A stretch of DNA of 37,313 bases, taken from Candidatus Cloacimonadota bacterium. Its GTDB lineage: Bacteria > Cloacimonadota > Cloacimonadia > Cloacimonadales > JAMOQM01. Both the position numbers and the translations under genes were made by a program. Shown piece after piece: positions 35,290 to 37,313 of this stretch. The DNA lies in contig JAMOQM010000056.1 in the NCBI GenBank assembly GCA_027064005.1, forward strand, positions 1 through 37,313, read 5' to 3'. The notes under the pieces were generated by a model, which had not been told where the DNA came from, did no database searches, and worked only from the letters and a program-made list of their open reading frames with translations. Position 1 is the stretch's first letter. The number at the start of each line of letters is the position of its first letter.

Positions 35290-36461
35290 AAAGATTTATC
35301 GTCATCGTTTTAGACGGTGTTGGAGCAGGTGAATTACCGGATGCAAAAGAATTTGGTGATTCAGGAGCATTTACACTTCTTCATGTTTTTCAAACAAATC
35401 CAAAAATAAAATTACCAAATCTACAAAAAGCCGGTATTGGAAATCTAATAAAATCAAAGATTATCCCCGAAACTAAAACGCCTACTTTTGCAATAGGGAA
35501 ATTAGCAGAAAAAGCAAAAGGTAAGGATTCTACAACCGGTCATTGGGAAATCTCAGGATTGGATGTAAAAACGCAATTTCCAACATATCCAAATGGCTTC
35601 CCAAAATCAATATTGGATAAATTTATTAAACTCACCGGTGTTCCCGGAATTTTAGTTAATTCAACTTATTCAGGAACTGAAGTTTTAAAAGATTATGGAG
35701 AGGAACATCTTAGAACCAAAAAGCCGATTATTTACACTTCCGCTGATAGCGTTTTTCAAATAGCTTGCCATGAAGAAATTTATCCAATTGATGAACTATA
35801 CAAAATGTGCGAAATTGCAAGATTCAAAGTCTTTAATGATGAACAAAATATTGGAAGAGTTATCGCCAGACCATTTTTAGGTAAATCTTCAAAAGACTTT
35901 TATAGAACGACTCACAGAAAAGATTTTTCAGTAACTCCGAATTATGGCACAATCATGGATATTTTGACTAAACATAAAATCACAGTTGCAGGCGTTGGAA
36001 AAATAGAAGATCTTTTCGCTAATCGAGGATTGACTCTTTCAAATCATACTCCAACCAATGTTGAAGGTATTGAGCAAACTATTGATTTCCTAAAAGAAAT
36101 TGAAAATGGATTTATCTTTACTAATCTTGTTGATTTTGATTCAACTTGGGGGCATCGCAGAAATTCAAAAGGTTTTGCAAAAGGATTAGAATACTTTGAT
36201 CAAAAACTGCCGGAAATTCAAGCTGTTATGAAAGATGACGATATTCTCATATTAACTGCCGATCATGGTTGCGATCCTACTTTTAAAGGAACTGACCACA
36301 CTCGAGAGTACATCCCACTTTTGGTTTATGGAAAAAATATCAAACCTGTTGATTTAGGAATTCGAAATACTTTTGCAGACATTGCAGCTACAATTTCCGA
36401 TTTTTTCAAAGTAGAAAAACCGGAAATAGGTACGAGCTTTTTGAATAATATAAGTGGCTAA
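35286..36461 (+). CDS. deoB: Phosphopentomutase
   Basis: A 391-aa alkaline-phosphatase-superfamily mutase interconverting (deoxy)ribose-1-phosphate and -5-phosphate in nucleoside salvage. The N-terminal VLDGVGAGELPDAKEFGDSG contains the metal-binding Asp. KDSTTGHWEISG carries the catalytic Thr region, and PIIYTSADSVFQIACHEE and FTNLVDFDSTWGHRRN follow. LTADHGCDPTFKGTDHTREYIP supplies the C-terminal Asp/His ligands. The length is typical. AGGAG lies upstream, and the start overlaps the ppiC stop by 4 nt. No partner nucleoside phosphorylase or deoC is nearby. Confidence 0.97.
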   Translation: MKRFIVIVLDGVGAGELPDAKEFGDSGAFTLLHVFQTNPKIKLPNLQKAGIGNLIKSKIIPETKTPTFAIGKLAEKAKGKDSTTGHWEISGLDVKTQFPTYPNGFPKSILDKFIKLTGVPGILVNSTYSGTEVLKDYGEEHLRTKKPIIYTSADSVFQIACHEEIYPIDELYKMCEIARFKVFNDEQNIGRVIARPFLGKSSKDFYRTTHRKDFSVTPNYGTIMDILTKHKITVAGVGKIEDLFANRGLTLSNHTPTNVEGIEQTIDFLKEIENGFIFTNLVDFDSTWGHRRNSKGFAKGLEYFDQKLPEIQAVMKDDDILILTADHGCDPTFKGTDHTREYIPLLVYGKNIKPVDLGIRNTFADIAATISDFFKVEKPEIGTSFLNNISG

Positions 36462-36659
36462 AAAAATTTCCGATTATTAATAATTAATAATTTTCTTGAT
36501 ATGTTTGAGAGCATTATTTTAAATTGTATTGCAAAAGACTCGGATGTAATTGTCGAAAGGATGAATTTAAGAAAATAAGAGTTCAAGGTATTGTTAAGAT
36601 TTGTTAAATTGTTTCAAAACTAATATTTATAATAATTCTTAAAATGGAGAAATAACCTT

Positions 36660-37313
36660 ATGAGTGAAACACGAGAAAGATATATTAACCTCTTTACCGA
36701 CTACGGTTTTAAGAGAGTTTTTGGAACTGAAATGAACAAGGACCTTCTAATTGATTTTTTAAATGAACTTTTAAAAGGTAAAGAGAAAAAAATTGTAAGT
36801 CTAAACTATTTGCCTTCAGAACAAATAAGCAGAACCGAAATCGACAGGAAAGCCATTTATGACCTCTATTGTGAAAACGAAGACGGCGAAAAATTTATCG
36901 TGGAATTACAAAAAGCAAAACAGAAGTTTTTTAAAGACAGATCTATCTATTACTCCACATTCCCAATTCAACATCAAGCAGAAAAAGGTGATTGGAATTA
37001 TGAGCTAAAAGCTGTTTATACTGTTGGCATTTTGGATTTTATTTTTAGTGAAGATGAAAAACATATTGATGATATAAAAGAAAAACATATAGAAAATGTT
37101 GAAGATGACATAGTTACAATTGTAAGATTAATTAATGAAAAAACGGGAAAAGTTTTTTATAATAAGTTAACCTATGTTTATTTAGAGATTCCTAAATTTA
37201 ATAAAAAATTAGAAGAAATAGAAACCCATTTTGAAAAGTGGCTTTATATTTTTAGATATCTTCATAGATTACAAAAAAGACCAATCGCTCTGCAAGAAAA
37301 AATATTTAACAAA
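36660..37313 (+). CDS. Rpn/PF12784 PD-(D/E)XK nuclease family transposase-like, 3' truncated by window
   Basis: An open frame of 218 codons with no stop, running off the window and absent from the ORF track. It begins SETRERYINLFTDYGFKRVF, then FLNELLKG, TEIDRKAIYDLYCENEDGE and KFIVELQKAKQKFFKDRSIY. The Asp in IYDLYC and the E-x-Q in VELQ form the PD-(D/E)XK core of the Rpn family (PF12784), sometimes called transposase_31. E. coli Rpn proteins promote RecA-independent recombination and cleave DNA. The C-terminal part (probably about 70 residues) is outside the window. GGAG lies 10 nt before ATG 36660. These genes are often multicopy, so repeats elsewhere in the genome are expected. Confidence 0.88.
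   Translation, partial: MSETRERYINLFTDYGFKRVFGTEMNKDLLIDFLNELLKGKEKKIVSLNYLPSEQISRTEIDRKAIYDLYCENEDGEKFIVELQKAKQKFFKDRSIYYSTFPIQHQAEKGDWNYELKAVYTVGILDFIFSEDEKHIDDIKEKHIENVEDDIVTIVRLINEKTGKVFYNKLTYVYLEIPKFNKKLEEIETHFEKWLYIFRYLHRLQKRPIALQEKIFNK

Noticed and set aside
1-37313. tRNA, rRNA, CRISPR array or riboswitch
   Set aside because: Reading the intergenic gaps by eye gave no cloverleaf, no regularly spaced repeats and no recognisable riboswitch core. Most gaps are under 150 nt. A covariance-model scan would be needed to exclude small RNAs.

Overview
The window is AT-rich (roughly 30% GC by eye), densely coding bacterial DNA. Most neighbouring genes touch or overlap by 1-26 nt. The gene content fits the FCB superphylum. 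It includes a bacterial geranylgeranylglyceryl-phosphate synthase (GGGPS/PcrB), a tricorn protease, an endonuclease-type MutL, very large kinase/sensor fusions, and a PD-(D/E)XK (Rpn/PF12784) transposase-like gene. My best guess is Candidatus Cloacimonadota or a close relative. That is an inference from gene content; no 16S or ribosomal protein gene is present to confirm it.

Left edge (1-935): a small mobile-element graveyard. A truncated tyrosine-recombinase start runs off the window on the minus strand (1-195, absent from the ORF track). An N-terminal-only IS21-type transposase remnant follows (562-879).

Minus-strand block A (936-5345): an LPG-synthase-type membrane flippase, a methyltransferase, an NAD-dependent epimerase, a CpsB/YwqE-type PHP phosphatase and GGGPS. 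This looks like an envelope lipid/glycan locus. The short gap between the methyltransferase and epimerase carries a scar: a 25-bp near-perfect direct repeat of the epimerase 3' end.

Minus-strand block B (5445-16325): a long operon-like run of trmB, dgt, a frameshifted AAA-ATPase-like remnant, beta-carbonic anhydrase, rfbA, rfbB, a LysM lytic transglycosylase lipoprotein, rimI, nadB, tmk, ctpA and a receiver/zinc-ribbon response regulator. It mixes tRNA modification, nucleotide control, NAD synthesis, dTDP-sugar synthesis and cell-wall functions.

Minus-strand block C (16428-23768): a GT9 heptosyltransferase, then an 1828-aa Ser/Thr kinase - degenerate NTPase - TPR - GAF - histidine kinase fusion. 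It overlaps an unrecognised 251-aa protein.

Plus-strand block D (23897-25944): a beta-propeller-like lipoprotein and a divergent NodB-type polysaccharide deacetylase, converging on a minus-strand sigma54-dependent NtrC-type regulator (25950-27404).

Plus-strand block E (27566-31454): an M55 D-aminopeptidase-like gene and a secreted tricorn-type S41 protease, closed by a clear intrinsic terminator. Block F (31641-36461): mutL-miaA-ppiC-deoB, joined by three consecutive ATGA overlaps. A 3'-truncated Rpn/PF12784 nuclease gene ends the window.

I saw no tRNA, rRNA or CRISPR array. The most unusual items are the kinase fusion with an apparently dead NTPase core, GGGPS inside a glyco/lipid locus, the M55-tricorn pair and several gene scars. 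None is clearly a wholly new system.
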